Shown piece after piece: positions 33,843 to 42,129 of a DNA stretch of 64,000 nucleotides. The notes beneath the pieces are model-generated. The model ran no database searches and was not told the DNA's origin. It was given only the letters and a program-made list of their open reading frames with translations. Each line of letters begins with the position of its first letter. The first letter of the stretch is position 1. The DNA lies in assembly GCF_026314295.1 (NCBI RefSeq), contig NZ_CP111108.1, forward strand, positions 434,001-498,000, in the 5' to 3' direction. Origin of the DNA: Caproicibacterium sp. BJN0003. GTDB lineage: Bacteria; Bacillota; Clostridia; Oscillospirales; Acutalibacteraceae. Made by a program: the position numbers and the translations under genes.

Positions 33843-35066
33843 TCACCTCGCTTTCCAGTCAGCCCAACGGAACTCACGTGCTAAAACGGTATAGCAGAAG
33901 TACCGCATATCATCCATGGCGTGATCGTTTTCTTTGATAACTGTATCTGAGTTTTGCTTTTCATCCCATCGGTATAGTCCAAATTCCCGGATAATATCTT
34001 TACAGGATTCGTGAAACTGCAGCATGCCTGCGTGGAGCAGGGAAGAAGTTACTCTGATACCGTCAAGAACGTCATTATCTGCAGCCCAAACACTGAACTT
34101 TCGATGTCTCCGGATGCATTCAAGAAATGATGCGGCCGAAGGATCAACAATAACTTTTCGTATGTAATACCCAGCGGCCAGTTTTTCGAGAGCTTCGTAG
34201 TATTCCTCATCTGTCCACTGGCCTTCTTTGCGCCCGTCATGGTACCATTCTTTTACTCGGGTAGCTTTGTGATCCTGTACGCACCATAGTCCCATACTAC
34301 AGGGATTGAGAGTACCATAATCGATACTGACAAACCATTGCCCATCCATACCGGCGAGTGATCCGTGCCGAATAAAAGAGTCTGGACTATCAGTGAACAT
34401 AGGATAAACTCTACCTTCGGCAACAACCCACAGGCCGAGAATATAGCGATCATAAAAGACGCCGGTATAACTGCTGTAATACTCCTGCTTTTTTTCTTCG
34501 CTCAATGAGGGATTATCGTCCAGCAGGAAATGCAGGTGCAGGGCGTTATGTTTTTCGGGATGCAGCACCCAGTCTTGATAGAACCAGTGCTGTGGCCCTT
34601 CCGGGTTACAGTTGAACCAGTATTTTGAACCGTCCACACTGCAGCGGGCAAGCGCCTGATTCACAAATGATTCAGGCATTAAGGCCACTTCATCCAGCAG
34701 CACTCCGGCTAATGTGATGCCTTGAATCAGCTGATAGCTGGATTCGTCTTTTCCTCCGAAAATATAAAAATGATTGCTTTTATTTCCACGGGAAACAGTA
34801 AGCACATGATTCGCAAAGTGAATTTTGAATTGCTGCTGTAGATAGCGAATTCCCATTAGTGGGCGGATAATGTTGCGTTCTGCCGAAACGACGGTTTTGC
34901 CGCAGATTCCAAAATTCTGTCCGTTAAAGCTGCCCATTGCCCAAAGGACAAATGATAAAGACATCACGCAGGTCTTGCCGGCACGAACGGCGCCATCACA
35001 AATAAGCGCAGAATATTCAGAGTAAGGGAAAGTGAGAATTTGCTTTTGCTTTTCAGAAAAACTCAT
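33843..35066 (-). CDS. terL: Terminase large subunit (PBSX family)
   Basis: 407 aa. Walker A is GAVRAGKT at residues 25-32 after ALICD; Walker B LAGVLLDEVALMP near 127; a coupling motif FNCNPEGPQHWFYQDW near 155. The nuclease part includes FVSIDYGTLNPCSMGLW, with the first acidic residue of the RNase-H-like site, and KVIVDPSAASFLECIRRH. It drives ATP-dependent genome packaging and cutting. It overlaps the small subunit by 4 bp. Confidence 0.95.
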   Translation of the reverse strand: MSFSEKQKQILTFPYSEYSALICDGAVRAGKTCVMSLSFVLWAMGSFNGQNFGICGKTVVSAERNIIRPLMGIRYLQQQFKIHFANHVLTVSRGNKSNHFYIFGGKDESSYQLIQGITLAGVLLDEVALMPESFVNQALARCSVDGSKYWFNCNPEGPQHWFYQDWVLHPEKHNALHLHFLLDDNPSLSEEKKQEYYSSYTGVFYDRYILGLWVVAEGRVYPMFTDSPDSFIRHGSLAGMDGQWFVSIDYGTLNPCSMGLWCVQDHKATRVKEWYHDGRKEGQWTDEEYYEALEKLAAGYYIRKVIVDPSAASFLECIRRHRKFSVWAADNDVLDGIRVTSSLLHAGMLQFHESCKDIIREFGLYRWDEKQNSDTVIKENDHAMDDMRYFCYTVLAREFRWADWKAR

Positions 35067-35518
35067 TTTTTCTCGAACTCCTCCTTCAGTGATTTTGTAA
35101 TTGGATCATCTTCGACGGCAACGGTAGACTGCTGTGCTTCTGGATGTTCAGACCAGCCCTTAAAATTGTTTGCAAGGCTGAACTTTGCACCATTGCTTCC
35201 GTCTTTATCGTAGAGCCTTGCTTCCGCGTATTCTTCGCATCTGGACTTTGCGCGCGTAAGCGTGTCATTAAATGCTTTACTCCTTGCTTGGTAATTAAGA
35301 AGCGCCTGCCTGGAATTGAATCCTAAAGCAAGCGCTAAGCCTGTTACAGTGGGGGGCTTTCTGTTTAAAATGATAGGATAGCCGAATTTATTAAGAACGG
35401 GATTTCCTGTTTTTAAGTCAATTAGAGGTGCACCTTGGCATTCCTTAAAATACTGATCAATCGCTTCCTGCATTTCTGTGGCATTTTTATATTTTCTAGG
35501 ACGTCCAACAGATTTCAT
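35063..35518 (-). CDS. terS: Terminase small subunit
   Basis: 151 aa. VGRPRKYKNATEMQEAIDQYFKE at the start, then KPPTVTGLALALGFNSRQAL as the helix-turn-helix that reads the packaging site, and GAKFSLANNFKGWSEHPE near the end. This is the usual pattern for Firmicute phage small terminases. Adjacent to the large subunit, with a 4-bp overlap. Confidence 0.88.
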   Translation of the reverse strand: MKSVGRPRKYKNATEMQEAIDQYFKECQGAPLIDLKTGNPVLNKFGYPIILNRKPPTVTGLALALGFNSRQALLNYQARSKAFNDTLTRAKSRCEEYAEARLYDKDGSNGAKFSLANNFKGWSEHPEAQQSTVAVEDDPITKSLKEEFEKK

Positions 35519-35757
35519 TCAGGACCACCACCCGGAGGGCGCTGACCAATCAGCATCAAGTCAGTAGCCCATTGTGCCCGAAGGCGACGAAGATCAGCCT
35601 CTTGCTGGATAGAACGATGGGGAAGACACTCAAGATTGCGTATCTGCTTATCGAGGTCGATCCGGTGATGCGGATCCAGCGGGCAATAGGGGAGGGCACA
35701 CGCTGGAATGCCGGTCTTTATAGTGTTATTCTGCGGACAACGATCACATGGCAGCAT
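35515..35757 (-). CDS. Small Cys-rich protein before terminase
   Basis: 80 aa, MLPCDRCPQNNTIKTGIPACALPYCPLDPHHRI, then LECLPHRSIQQEADLRRLRAQWATDLM. Four or five Cys and a paired His in the first 35 residues suggest a metal-binding knuckle. Ribosome site AGGAGGTGG, and 4-bp overlap with the small terminase start. HNH nuclease genes often hold this position, but no HNH signature is present. Function unknown. Confidence 0.65.
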   Translation of the reverse strand: MLPCDRCPQNNTIKTGIPACALPYCPLDPHHRIDLDKQIRNLECLPHRSIQQEADLRRLRAQWATDLMLIGQRPPGGGPE

Positions 35758-35776
35758 GGTGCCACCTCCTTAAAAA

Positions 35777-35788
35777 TGAGTATAAAAA
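35777..35788 (+). repeat. 12-bp direct repeat, left copy, flanking the HEPN-like moron
   Basis: TGAGTATAAAAA occurs here and again at 36580-36591, one on each side of the 222-aa gene. A second 9-bp direct repeat ATGGTGCCA lies at 35756-35764 and 36591-36599. They may mark the edges of an inserted gene. Confidence 0.5.
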
Positions 35789-35809
35789 AGGACGGCCTGA
35801 AGGTCGTCC
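35784..35809 (-). terminator. Terminator of the HEPN-like gene
   Basis: GGACGACC and GGCCGTCC (one G-T pair) form a compact hairpin with loop TTCA on the minus strand, followed by six T residues, 20 bp after the 222-aa gene stop. Confidence 0.75.
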
Positions 35810-35829
35810 AAAAACAAATCCATTTTTAG

Positions 35830-36498
35830 CTATTTGACTGTTGTATTATAAAAACTTTTAACTTCATCTATAAATGGTTCCATAATTTTAAAGGCATCAA
35901 TTGCCTCTTTGATTTTTGGCCTGTAATTAGTTTCATAGGCTTTTAAAATATGGACATTATTTCTCAAACGATATAAACTAACGATTTTGTCTTTTGTATT
36001 TTGTGAAATTATGCCTTTACTGACGGCAAAATCCGTCTTAAGATCTATTGTTTCTAACTTTATTGGCTTTTTGACCATTTTTTTAGTACATGGCAGATAG
36101 TTCTGCGATTTATATGTGACTTTCAATACTTGCATTATAGACTTGTTTAAATGGTACTCTGTTCGCAGATACTTTTTTTGAAAATCATTTTTAAAATATT
36201 TTTCAATCGTATATTCGAGGATTGCTTCATATATGGAAGCGTACTGTATAATTTGAAATTTTAAAATAGCATAATACTTAGCCTTTGATAACCTAAGTCC
36301 GCTCATAATTTTATACATAAAACGAGCTTGATAAAAAGCTTCCCCTAAATGCTTTACTATATTAGTATCATGCAGAAAACTAAAATAGTTTTCAAACCAT
36401 TGTGATGGATAGTCAAATTCGTCTCTTGAGGTTTTATTGGGTATAATATCCAAATTACAATAATTTACAACCGCTTTTCTAACTTTTTCGTCTAACAT
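35830..36498 (-). CDS. HEPN-like accessory protein (moron)
   Basis: 222 aa, AT-rich relative to the flanking terminase and methylase genes. Helical throughout; FQIIQYASIYEAILEYTIEK near residue 81 and SLYRLRNNVHILKAYE near 174 give the two helices of a HEPN fold, with R177 and H183 in an R-x5-H arrangement (R179-x3-H also). HEPN proteins are often RNases in toxin or antiphage systems. The gene has an AGGGGAT ribosome site, a TATAAT box about 30 bp upstream and its own terminator, so it can be expressed independently in the lysogen. Located between terminase and methylase genes, a common site for phage-borne defence genes. HEPN likeness is moderate; function is inference. Confidence 0.65.
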   Translation of the reverse strand: MLDEKVRKAVVNYCNLDIIPNKTSRDEFDYPSQWFENYFSFLHDTNIVKHLGEAFYQARFMYKIMSGLRLSKAKYYAILKFQIIQYASIYEAILEYTIEKYFKNDFQKKYLRTEYHLNKSIMQVLKVTYKSQNYLPCTKKMVKKPIKLETIDLKTDFAVSKGIISQNTKDKIVSLYRLRNNVHILKAYETNYRPKIKEAIDAFKIMEPFIDEVKSFYNTTVK

Positions 36499-36579
36499 TT
36501 TCTTATCCCCTTTTTACATAATATCCATTATATAGACGAAATTCAAGAATAAATTCGCATAAAAGTGAGTGTCAATTTT

Positions 36580-36591
36580 TGAGTATAAAAA
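36580..36591 (+). repeat. 12-bp direct repeat, right copy, flanking the HEPN-like moron
   Basis: Second copy of TGAGTATAAAAA, followed without gap by ATGGTGCCA, which also has a partner on the left side. On the left the order is reversed with 12 bp between the two motifs, so a simple target-site duplication does not explain both. Confidence 0.5.
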
Positions 36592-36647
36592 TGGTGCCAG
36601 CCACCAAAGGGGAGGGCGCTTGAAACATTATTTGTACAGTCTGTTAA

Positions 36648-36995
36648 TTATTTCATTGCTTCCTTTAATTCCGATGTTATCTCTTGGGCATCTTGAGTGG
36701 CTCCGATACAAATAACCTCCGTAGACACGATGTCTCTGTGATCATATATATATTTGCCATTTTTATAATCCCTTGCACTATTGCTTGAACGACGGAAATC
36801 GGTAATTCGCTTTTCCAAGCCTCTGCCGGACTCAGTTGCACAACCAAAGCAAATTACGTTCCCTTTAGGATCCTTGAATCTGTAAAGTCCAAAAACACCT
36901 TTTAATTTTGATAAATCTGCGCTATCCAAAATACCTATCGGTTTCCAGCAATTATTCCATTCCGTAACCGTTTTACCATGAATTAGTATTTTCAT
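36648..36995 (-). CDS. GIY-YIG-like protein
   Basis: 115 aa from ATG 36995 (AAAAAGGAG upstream). LKGVFGLYRFKDPKGNVICFGCAT is a GIY-YIG-type beta hairpin (G-V-F-G-L-Y then C-F-G in place of Y-I-G), followed by GRGLEKRITDFRRSS with the helix holding the conserved Arg. YDHRDIVSTEVICIG and an acidic EITSELKEAMK end follow, which could give the Glu. The canonical Tyr positions are partly altered, so nuclease activity is uncertain. Lies beside an orphan DNA methylase in the phage. A nuclease or an inactive DNA-binding derivative are both possible. Confidence 0.6.
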   Translation of the reverse strand: MKILIHGKTVTEWNNCWKPIGILDSADLSKLKGVFGLYRFKDPKGNVICFGCATESGRGLEKRITDFRRSSNSARDYKNGKYIYDHRDIVSTEVICIGATQDAQEITSELKEAMK

Positions 36996-37103
36996 GCTTT
37001 TTCTCCTTTTTCCTTTCATAATATTTCCAATTATTGAAAAAGTAAAGAGAGATCCTATATTTCTACATAATGCAACAAAAATGGTTGCAGACTTTGTAAA
37101 GTA

Positions 37104-37133
37104 AAAGCACCTAGCTTATTGACCAGGTGCTTT
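37104..37133 (-). terminator. Terminator after the DNA methylase gene
   Basis: AAAGCACCT and AGGTGCTTT form a 9-bp stem, followed by TTTAC on the minus strand. It lies 18 bp after the methylase stop. The T-run is short, so strength is doubtful. Confidence 0.55.
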
Positions 37134-37150
37134 AGGGGGTAGGAAAAAGA

Positions 37151-37885
37151 CTATTTGTCTTGTAATCGGTTTATAGCTGTTTGGTAATACTGCCGGTCAA
37201 ATTCCCAGCACACATAATTTCGCTGGGATTGTTTGCATGCGACCGCAGTCGTTCCGCTTCCGCAGCAGCTGTCGAGGACGAGTTCGCCCGGGTTCGTGTA
37301 AGTTTGAATCAGGTAGTCAAATAGCGCTACCGGCTTTTGGGTTGGATGTAGGCCGCGCTCGCACTTGATTTCCAATAGCTGACGCGGATAATGTACGAAG
37401 CAGGTTTCTGTGTCATGGGATAGACTGTTGTCCATGCGGTAAACAGAGTCTCCATGGGCGGGAATCTTTTTGCCGTTTCTTTTGATTGGTTTGTCCAAAA
37501 TAATTAGTCCCTGTGGATTGTAAGTGGGAAGGTGCTTGTAAAATACACACACTTCTTCAATACACCGCAGGGGCATTCTTTTGGCGTTGGCGAATCCGGT
37601 CGGCTGATTTTTGTACCAGTACCAGCAATACCGAAAAAGTTTTGGTTGACTGCTGATAAGCTGCGTCGTGAAAGGCTGGCATCCGGTTAAACAGATTGCA
37701 CCGTGATCTTTGATGACTCTGAGATATTGTTCCCATAGTTGATCAAACGGCAAAAGGCTGTCCCAGCGACACCCCGTGATCCCATACGGGAGATCGGTGA
37801 GAATCATGTCTACACTGTGATCGGGCAGCCGGTGCATTCCGGCAATGCAGTCTTCGTTAAAAATATGATTGATATAGTTTTCCAT
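37151..37885 (-). CDS. DNA N4-cytosine/N6-adenine methyltransferase (site-specific)
   Basis: 244 aa. The catalytic motif IV is DLPYG at residues 31-35 (DPPY-like, with Leu at the second place), AICLTGCQPFTTQLI lies in motif V/VI region, and the AdoMet-binding motif I VLDSCCGSGTTAVACK is near the C-terminus. Motif order IV before I marks the beta class. HPTQKPVALFDYLIQTYTNPGE is the usual lead-in. No partner restriction enzyme is seen, so this is an orphan phage methylase that probably protects phage DNA from host restriction or affects packaging. Family certain; target base and site unknown. Confidence 0.92.
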   Translation of the reverse strand: MENYINHIFNEDCIAGMHRLPDHSVDMILTDLPYGITGCRWDSLLPFDQLWEQYLRVIKDHGAICLTGCQPFTTQLISSQPKLFRYCWYWYKNQPTGFANAKRMPLRCIEEVCVFYKHLPTYNPQGLIILDKPIKRNGKKIPAHGDSVYRMDNSLSHDTETCFVHYPRQLLEIKCERGLHPTQKPVALFDYLIQTYTNPGELVLDSCCGSGTTAVACKQSQRNYVCWEFDRQYYQTAINRLQDK

Positions 37886-37940
37886 GTGTAATCTCCTTTT
37901 TGTCAGAGACCCGCATGGCCTGCACTAAAAACGGTATAGA

Positions 37941-37966
37941 AAAAGGAGCTTCTTTTAAAAGCCCCT
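37941..37966 (-). terminator. Hairpin terminator after the late regulator
   Basis: On the minus strand an imperfect stem AGGGGCTTTT/AAAAGAAGCTCCT precedes CCTTTTTCT, about 100 bp after the gene ending at 38069. It would end the early operon. Confidence 0.5.
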
Positions 37967-38068
37967 CTCTGCGAAATTCCGTAATTATATGTTAGCACAC
38001 ATTGATGCCGGAGTGATCATGAGAAGCTTTGAGTCATAAAGAGAAATGTCGAGAAATTGGGAGTGTTT

Positions 38069-38584
38069 TCAGTTTATCCAGCTAAAGACCTCTTGCGGAG
38101 ATAAATCAGACAACTCTTTTAAAAGAGAATCTGCTTTTTGACTGACCCATCCGGCGTCACAGTATTCTGTATCGGCGGCAATTTCTTTCCATGCTGGACG
38201 ACGCCCACTCCACTTTTCACGCTGACGCCGATCTTTCGGACCCATATATGCCAACTCTAGAATCCTTCGTTCAGCTCGTCCCAATGTCCCTAATGCCACT
38301 CGGCACCAGTCACGCTGTTCCTGTAGGCGAGAGATGCGCTTTTGACAGGATTCAATCTGCCGGTCAAAATAGACGGTATTATCCCGCATGGCTGCGTTTG
38401 CGGTTTGATCGCTGGTGCTGCCTTTTCCAGTTGGTAACCCAGAGAGGATGGGGGAGGAAAGAGAAAACTTTCCGCGCTCTTCCTGACAGTGCCTGATCGT
38501 TGCCAATTCTTCATCAATCATTTGAGGAATGTCGTAATATTTCTGCAAAAGTTTCTTGATCTGATCTGGCGTCATTGGTTCCAT
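38069..38584 (-). CDS. Phage late-gene transcription regulator (ArpU/sigma region 4-like)
   Basis: 171 aa. An N-terminal coiled coil (KKLLQKYYDIPQMIDEELATI) and a C-terminal helix-turn-helix region: VALGTLGRAERRILELAYM, then WSGRRPAWKEIAADTEYCDAGWVSQKAD, match the sigma-70 region-4-like regulators that switch on late genes in Firmicute phages. It is the last gene of the early operon before the packaging genes, which is where such activators sit. Named families: ArpU-like or YqaQ/Xpf-like. Target promoter not identified. Confidence 0.7.
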   Translation of the reverse strand: MEPMTPDQIKKLLQKYYDIPQMIDEELATIRHCQEERGKFSLSSPILSGLPTGKGSTSDQTANAAMRDNTVYFDRQIESCQKRISRLQEQRDWCRVALGTLGRAERRILELAYMGPKDRRQREKWSGRRPAWKEIAADTEYCDAGWVSQKADSLLKELSDLSPQEVFSWIN

Positions 38585-38604
38585 TCAAAACATTCCTCCT
38601 AATT

Positions 38605-39045
38605 TCAGTCTACAATAATTTCTCGGAAAGCCCATCCATTTGGACGGCAGTATTTTTCGATGAATAACCTTCGGCGGTATATGTAATCTCTTTGGAGCCT
38701 CCGTATAGCCTTTGATTTCGTTTCTATGGCTTCTATGGTTCCATTGCGGTAAGTTATGAGAAAGTCGGGAGTGTAACGCGCTGAGGGCAATTTTAGGCCG
38801 CAGTACTCGCTTTTCGGAAGCAACTCAAAACTTTTGTGTAACTCTATATCAATGATCTGCCCGCTTAGAATTTTCGGAAGGAGATCGGTTATGTAAAAGT
38901 TGCGTTCCAGCTGACTGTCAAATTCATCGGATCGTTTCGGTTTGCAGTGCTCTTTTTGCTCATTTTGCTTTTGACGTTCTTTTATTTGCCGTTCTAGTTC
39001 GGCACGGACAGCCGGACCAAGTTGACTTAAGTCGTCAATTCTCAT
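38605..39045 (-). CDS. DUF1064-family PD-(D/E)XK nuclease
   Basis: 146 aa. DEFDSQLERNFYI supplies an acidic residue, SARYTPDFLITYRNG the Asp, and IEAIETKS the E-x-K of a PD-(D/E)XK fold; the C-terminal RLQRDYIYRRRLFIEKY is helical. DUF1064 proteins sit in phage replication clusters and may act as Holliday-junction or branched-DNA nucleases. Overlaps the upstream 65-aa gene by 4 bp (ATGA). Active-site residues are all present. Confidence 0.75.
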   Translation of the reverse strand: MRIDDLSQLGPAVRAELERQIKERQKQNEQKEHCKPKRSDEFDSQLERNFYITDLLPKILSGQIIDIELHKSFELLPKSEYCGLKLPSARYTPDFLITYRNGTIEAIETKSKAIRRLQRDYIYRRRLFIEKYCRPNGWAFREIIVD

Positions 39046-39239
39046 GGAAAAACGTTTCTCCCATTTTGCATTTCTTTTTTGCGCCGAAGGAGTTCGGCCT
39101 GAATGATTTCAATTTCTGAATTGGCAGCGGATACCGATTCCTTTTTCCCAAGTTGCCGGTTAAAATTGAGCGCTTCTTTGAGACTATCAATGCGGTGCTG
39201 AAGCCTTTCAACAGGGAGTGTATGGTAATCAAGACTCAT
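39042..39239 (-). CDS. Small helical phage early protein
   Basis: 65 aa, MSLDYHTLPVERLQHRIDSL followed by NFNRQLGKKESVSAANSEIEI and a basic end. It overlaps both the following nuclease gene (4 bp) and the preceding 72-aa gene (11 bp), so it belongs to the early operon. Function unknown; a coiled-coil accessory protein is possible. Confidence 0.6.
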   Translation of the reverse strand: MSLDYHTLPVERLQHRIDSLKEALNFNRQLGKKESVSAANSEIEIIQAELLRRKKEMQNGRNVFP

Positions 39240-39447
39240 TTTTCATAACCTCCAATTTTGGCAGTATGTATTTTTCAAAATCCAGCCGTTCGCTGTCAGA
39301 GAGAGGACACCAGTCCGCAATCCCCTTCCAGTGTTTGTAGCGCTTATACAGCGGCAGAACGGCCGGGTGGTTGATATTGACCCGAAACCCATATGGATTG
39401 TGTTCCAACAGCAGCCCGGTTTCTGCCGGATCGTTATTATAAATCAT
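39229..39447 (-). CDS. Small phage early protein
   Basis: 72 aa, MIYNNDPAETGLLLEHNPYGF, VLPLYKRYKHWKGIADWCPL, then DFEKYILPKLEV. It overlaps the DUF4373 gene end by 11 bp and the next gene start by 11 bp. The aromatic-rich middle is distinctive, but I do not recognise a family. Position within the replication cluster is the only functional hint. Confidence 0.6.
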   Translation of the reverse strand: MIYNNDPAETGLLLEHNPYGFRVNINHPAVLPLYKRYKHWKGIADWCPLSDSERLDFEKYILPKLEVMKNES

Positions 39448-40330
39448 GGGTCATTTCCTTCATACTGTTTTTAAGATATTCGTCCCAATCATTTGTTATT
39501 CCGTTTTGGGGCTGAGGGATTTCCTTCTGACCCTGTGACCTGGAAAGCCATGAATTAATAAATTTTTTGATCCCGCTTTTCGTCTTTCTGCGGCTTGGGT
39601 TGGTATCACACCAACCTTTCATTTTCCGAAATTCCTGTTTAATATCGACTGCTGGATATAACGCTCTCCATTCCTCAATCTGGCGTTCAGTAACCTGATA
39701 TTCGGAATTATCACGAAGAATAAGAGAGATGAATGGAGGAGAGGCGGGTGAAACCGCTTTTGCGGTTGAACCTATCTGTTCTATACTCTTCTCTCCTTTA
39801 CTCTTCTTTCCTTTACTTTGGGGATTAATTTGCAAATTAACGGCATTATTTTCTAAATTAACATTGGTTTTCTCTGAATTTACAGTTTTAAAGGTAACCT
39901 TATTAAGAATGCTGGTTGGAACGTCTTTTTTATCAGATGAATCCAGTAACCAGTATTCTTTTATGATCTGTATTTCTTCACGGGTAGATACTGCACGTAT
40001 GTACCTGCGCTGGATACCCGCCGATGTCAAAATGCCGAACATCTGAAAAACCCCATTATTGAAAATGGAACGTCGCAGACACCCTTGCACCACCTGCGTT
40101 ATGTTCTCGGGGACGATCCCACAACCGACAGCGTCAGCCATGAGGAGGCAGGAATCTTTGTCCCACACTTTGTAATATCCAGTCGTGCGATAAATATCGC
40201 ACAATAGAGAGATCACAATTAGGATCCCTTTTGATCCGAATTCGGCTTTAATCAGCCGGATTTTATCATCTTGGAGAAAATCAACATCAAGAGGAAAATA
40301 ATCAATCCCGTCCTTAGCAGGACGAGCCAT
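39437..40330 (-). CDS. DUF4373 (Lin1244/Lin1753-type) replication initiation protein
   Basis: 297 aa from ATG 40330, where GGGAGGTGATCTT stands just upstream; the longer frame has no site. ARPAKDGIDYFPLDVDFLQDDKIRLI is the signature opening of the DUF4373 domain, with FGSKGILIVISLLCDIYRTTGYY next, a winged-helix fold for origin binding. The C-terminal part after a charged Lys/Ser linker holds WRALYPAVDIKQEFRKMKGWCDTNPSRRKT and LINSW-like motifs of DnaD-like C-terminal regions (FINSWLSR). It likely starts phage DNA replication by loading host helicase. No separate DnaC-like loader is seen. Confidence 0.8.
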   Translation of the reverse strand: MARPAKDGIDYFPLDVDFLQDDKIRLIKAEFGSKGILIVISLLCDIYRTTGYYKVWDKDSCLLMADAVGCGIVPENITQVVQGCLRRSIFNNGVFQMFGILTSAGIQRRYIRAVSTREEIQIIKEYWLLDSSDKKDVPTSILNKVTFKTVNSEKTNVNLENNAVNLQINPQSKGKKSKGEKSIEQIGSTAKAVSPASPPFISLILRDNSEYQVTERQIEEWRALYPAVDIKQEFRKMKGWCDTNPSRRKTKSGIKKFINSWLSRSQGQKEIPQPQNGITNDWDEYLKNSMKEMTHDL

Positions 40331-40405
40331 AAGATCACCTCCCGAATAAGAGCCTGTACCACAATCCACCCACCCGGCTCTGTGCCTTGCCTTCTGCGAA
40401 AACGG

Positions 40406-41212
40406 TTATGGTTCTTTGACCTCTCCGGTTTCTTCGTCGACTTCAACGCTTTCCGCTTCGATGTATTCAGTAGGAACGCTGAACATATCGTCGGAAATCT
40501 CAGTCTTAATGGTTTCATCTGCTGACATTCCACGGACAAATTCGGTCTTTAATGGAGCATATTTGAGGGCACGTTTCAAAACAGTTTTCTTTGCCATTTC
40601 TTCAAAGTTGGTTGACCAGGGGGAATAGCTGCTGCTGTATGCTTTGCTGTATCGTTTAGCAAAGGCGCGTACGTCATCGACGCTCATTACTTCAAATCCA
40701 TATCCGCCGTCTTTTGTCTTGAACATGCCGTAGAAATAAACAGCGTTTCCTTTGTCGGCGTCTTTGCACGGTACATGGTGAAGCTTTGGTTCAAGCCCCA
40801 ATTCATAGTCGAATTCATCATGTTCGTAAACGGTGTGCGCTTGGATAACGCTGATTTGGCCGGATCTGTATGCAAGGTCAATTAACCCTTTATAGCCGAG
40901 TTGAAACTGGCATTCCAGAGTCCCGTGATTTTTATATGGAATCAGATAGGCTTGCCCTAAAGGGGTATTCGGTTCAACGCCGAGCTGTGCGGCAGTCATC
41001 ATTGCGCCGAGGAAAGACTGCGGTGTTGTTGCTCCCAACTGCGGATTGGTAGAGAGAGCCGATAAAATAATTCTGGTAAAGCGTTCCGGCGTCAAAACGG
41101 AAGGAAGGGCTTTCTTGATTTCTCCCTGCATCTTTTGAATGTAGGTTTGAATAGTGTGCTTTTCGACTTTCGCGGTTGCTGTGCTTTCAGTAGCTTTTTG
41201 GATGGAGGTCAT
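40406..41212 (-). CDS. recT: RecT single-strand annealing protein
   Basis: 268 aa. TIQTYIQKMQGEIKKALPSVLTPERFTRI, LGAMMTAAQLGVEPNTPLGQAYLIPY, CQFQLGYKGLIDLAYRSGQI and EVMSVDDVRAFAKRYS are all RecT hallmarks. RecT pairs with an exonuclease to carry out strand annealing in phage recombination. The partner is the YqaJ nuclease immediately upstream, overlapping 4 bp. Ribosome site AAGGAG. Very confident. Confidence 0.95.
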   Translation of the reverse strand: MTSIQKATESTATAKVEKHTIQTYIQKMQGEIKKALPSVLTPERFTRIILSALSTNPQLGATTPQSFLGAMMTAAQLGVEPNTPLGQAYLIPYKNHGTLECQFQLGYKGLIDLAYRSGQISVIQAHTVYEHDEFDYELGLEPKLHHVPCKDADKGNAVYFYGMFKTKDGGYGFEVMSVDDVRAFAKRYSKAYSSSYSPWSTNFEEMAKKTVLKRALKYAPLKTEFVRGMSADETIKTEISDDMFSVPTEYIEAESVEVDEETGEVKEP

Positions 41213-42129
41213 TTTGAATTCTCCTTTATATCAAATTTTCTGAATGTTGATTCTTTGAGATAGGAATGGAGGTCTATTTCCGGATGATCGGAAGCAAATT
41301 GTTTGAGATTAAAACTGCTCCTGGTTTGTGGCTTCCAGCTGACGGTATAATTTCTGCATATTCCTGACTCGCGCTCTCCAAGCTCACTTTGCAGCGCCTG
41401 TTTATATTGATTGAGTTCTTGCTGATAGGACTTAATGAGATCTTTGGTGCTGCAGTATTGCTGAATGAGGTTATTACAGGTCTGCAGATCTGCCGGCCCT
41501 TTTGCTGGATCACTGTTTTGAAAGATGGTTTCGAGTGTTTCACTGGTAGGGGGGAGGCCATCTACCGGAGGCGGTATATTTGGGACAACATATGTATTCC
41601 AGAAGTTGGATTCCGCTTTCATCAGCGCGTCAATCTCGGCTTGATCACGTTCGATCGTGAACCATTTGAATCCCTGTCCCAAAATCACGCATGCTAAATA
41701 CCAGCGGTCCCATCCGGTCACGGCCAGATAATGAACGCACTGGACGTAATAGTTTTCCGGGAATTCTCCATTTTTGAACTTTTTAAGGTTCATAACATTG
41801 GTGGTCTTGCATTCCAGTCCTGCACGTTCCCCGACGACTGCGCGGTCAATGTTCGCATGGGCGAACGGAAATGACTTGCCGCGGAAAAAATCAGTCCGGC
41901 GCCGCACTCTTTTTCCGGTTTCTCCCATGAAACGGCTTGCAACATACTGCTCCAAGTCCCGACCTTGCCGCATGGCTTCGTTGTCCGGTTTGTCCGGAAG
42001 TTTACCGGTCTTATCCGCCCAAAGCATATATGGAGTCACATAATGGTTTAAACCAACAATGGCGGCGGCATCGGAACCACCGATTGACTTACGACGCTCA
42101 GACAACCATTGCTTGTGCGTTAACTTCAA
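41209..42129 (-). CDS. YqaJ-family viral recombinase/exonuclease
   Basis: 306 aa from TTG 42129, chosen because AAAGGGAG lies 8 bases upstream and the TTG overlaps the upstream stop as TTGA. LTHKQWLSERRKSIGGSDAAAIVG, TPYMLWADKTGKL, MRQGRDLEQYVASRFM, then FAHANIDRAVVGERAGLECKTT, which gives the Asp and E-x-K of the lambda-exonuclease-like PD-(D/E)XK fold. It degrades one strand of double-stranded ends to supply RecT. Family certain. Confidence 0.93.
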   Translation of the reverse strand: MKLTHKQWLSERRKSIGGSDAAAIVGLNHYVTPYMLWADKTGKLPDKPDNEAMRQGRDLEQYVASRFMGETGKRVRRRTDFFRGKSFPFAHANIDRAVVGERAGLECKTTNVMNLKKFKNGEFPENYYVQCVHYLAVTGWDRWYLACVILGQGFKWFTIERDQAEIDALMKAESNFWNTYVVPNIPPPVDGLPPTSETLETIFQNSDPAKGPADLQTCNNLIQQYCSTKDLIKSYQQELNQYKQALQSELGERESGICRNYTVSWKPQTRSSFNLKQFASDHPEIDLHSYLKESTFRKFDIKENSK

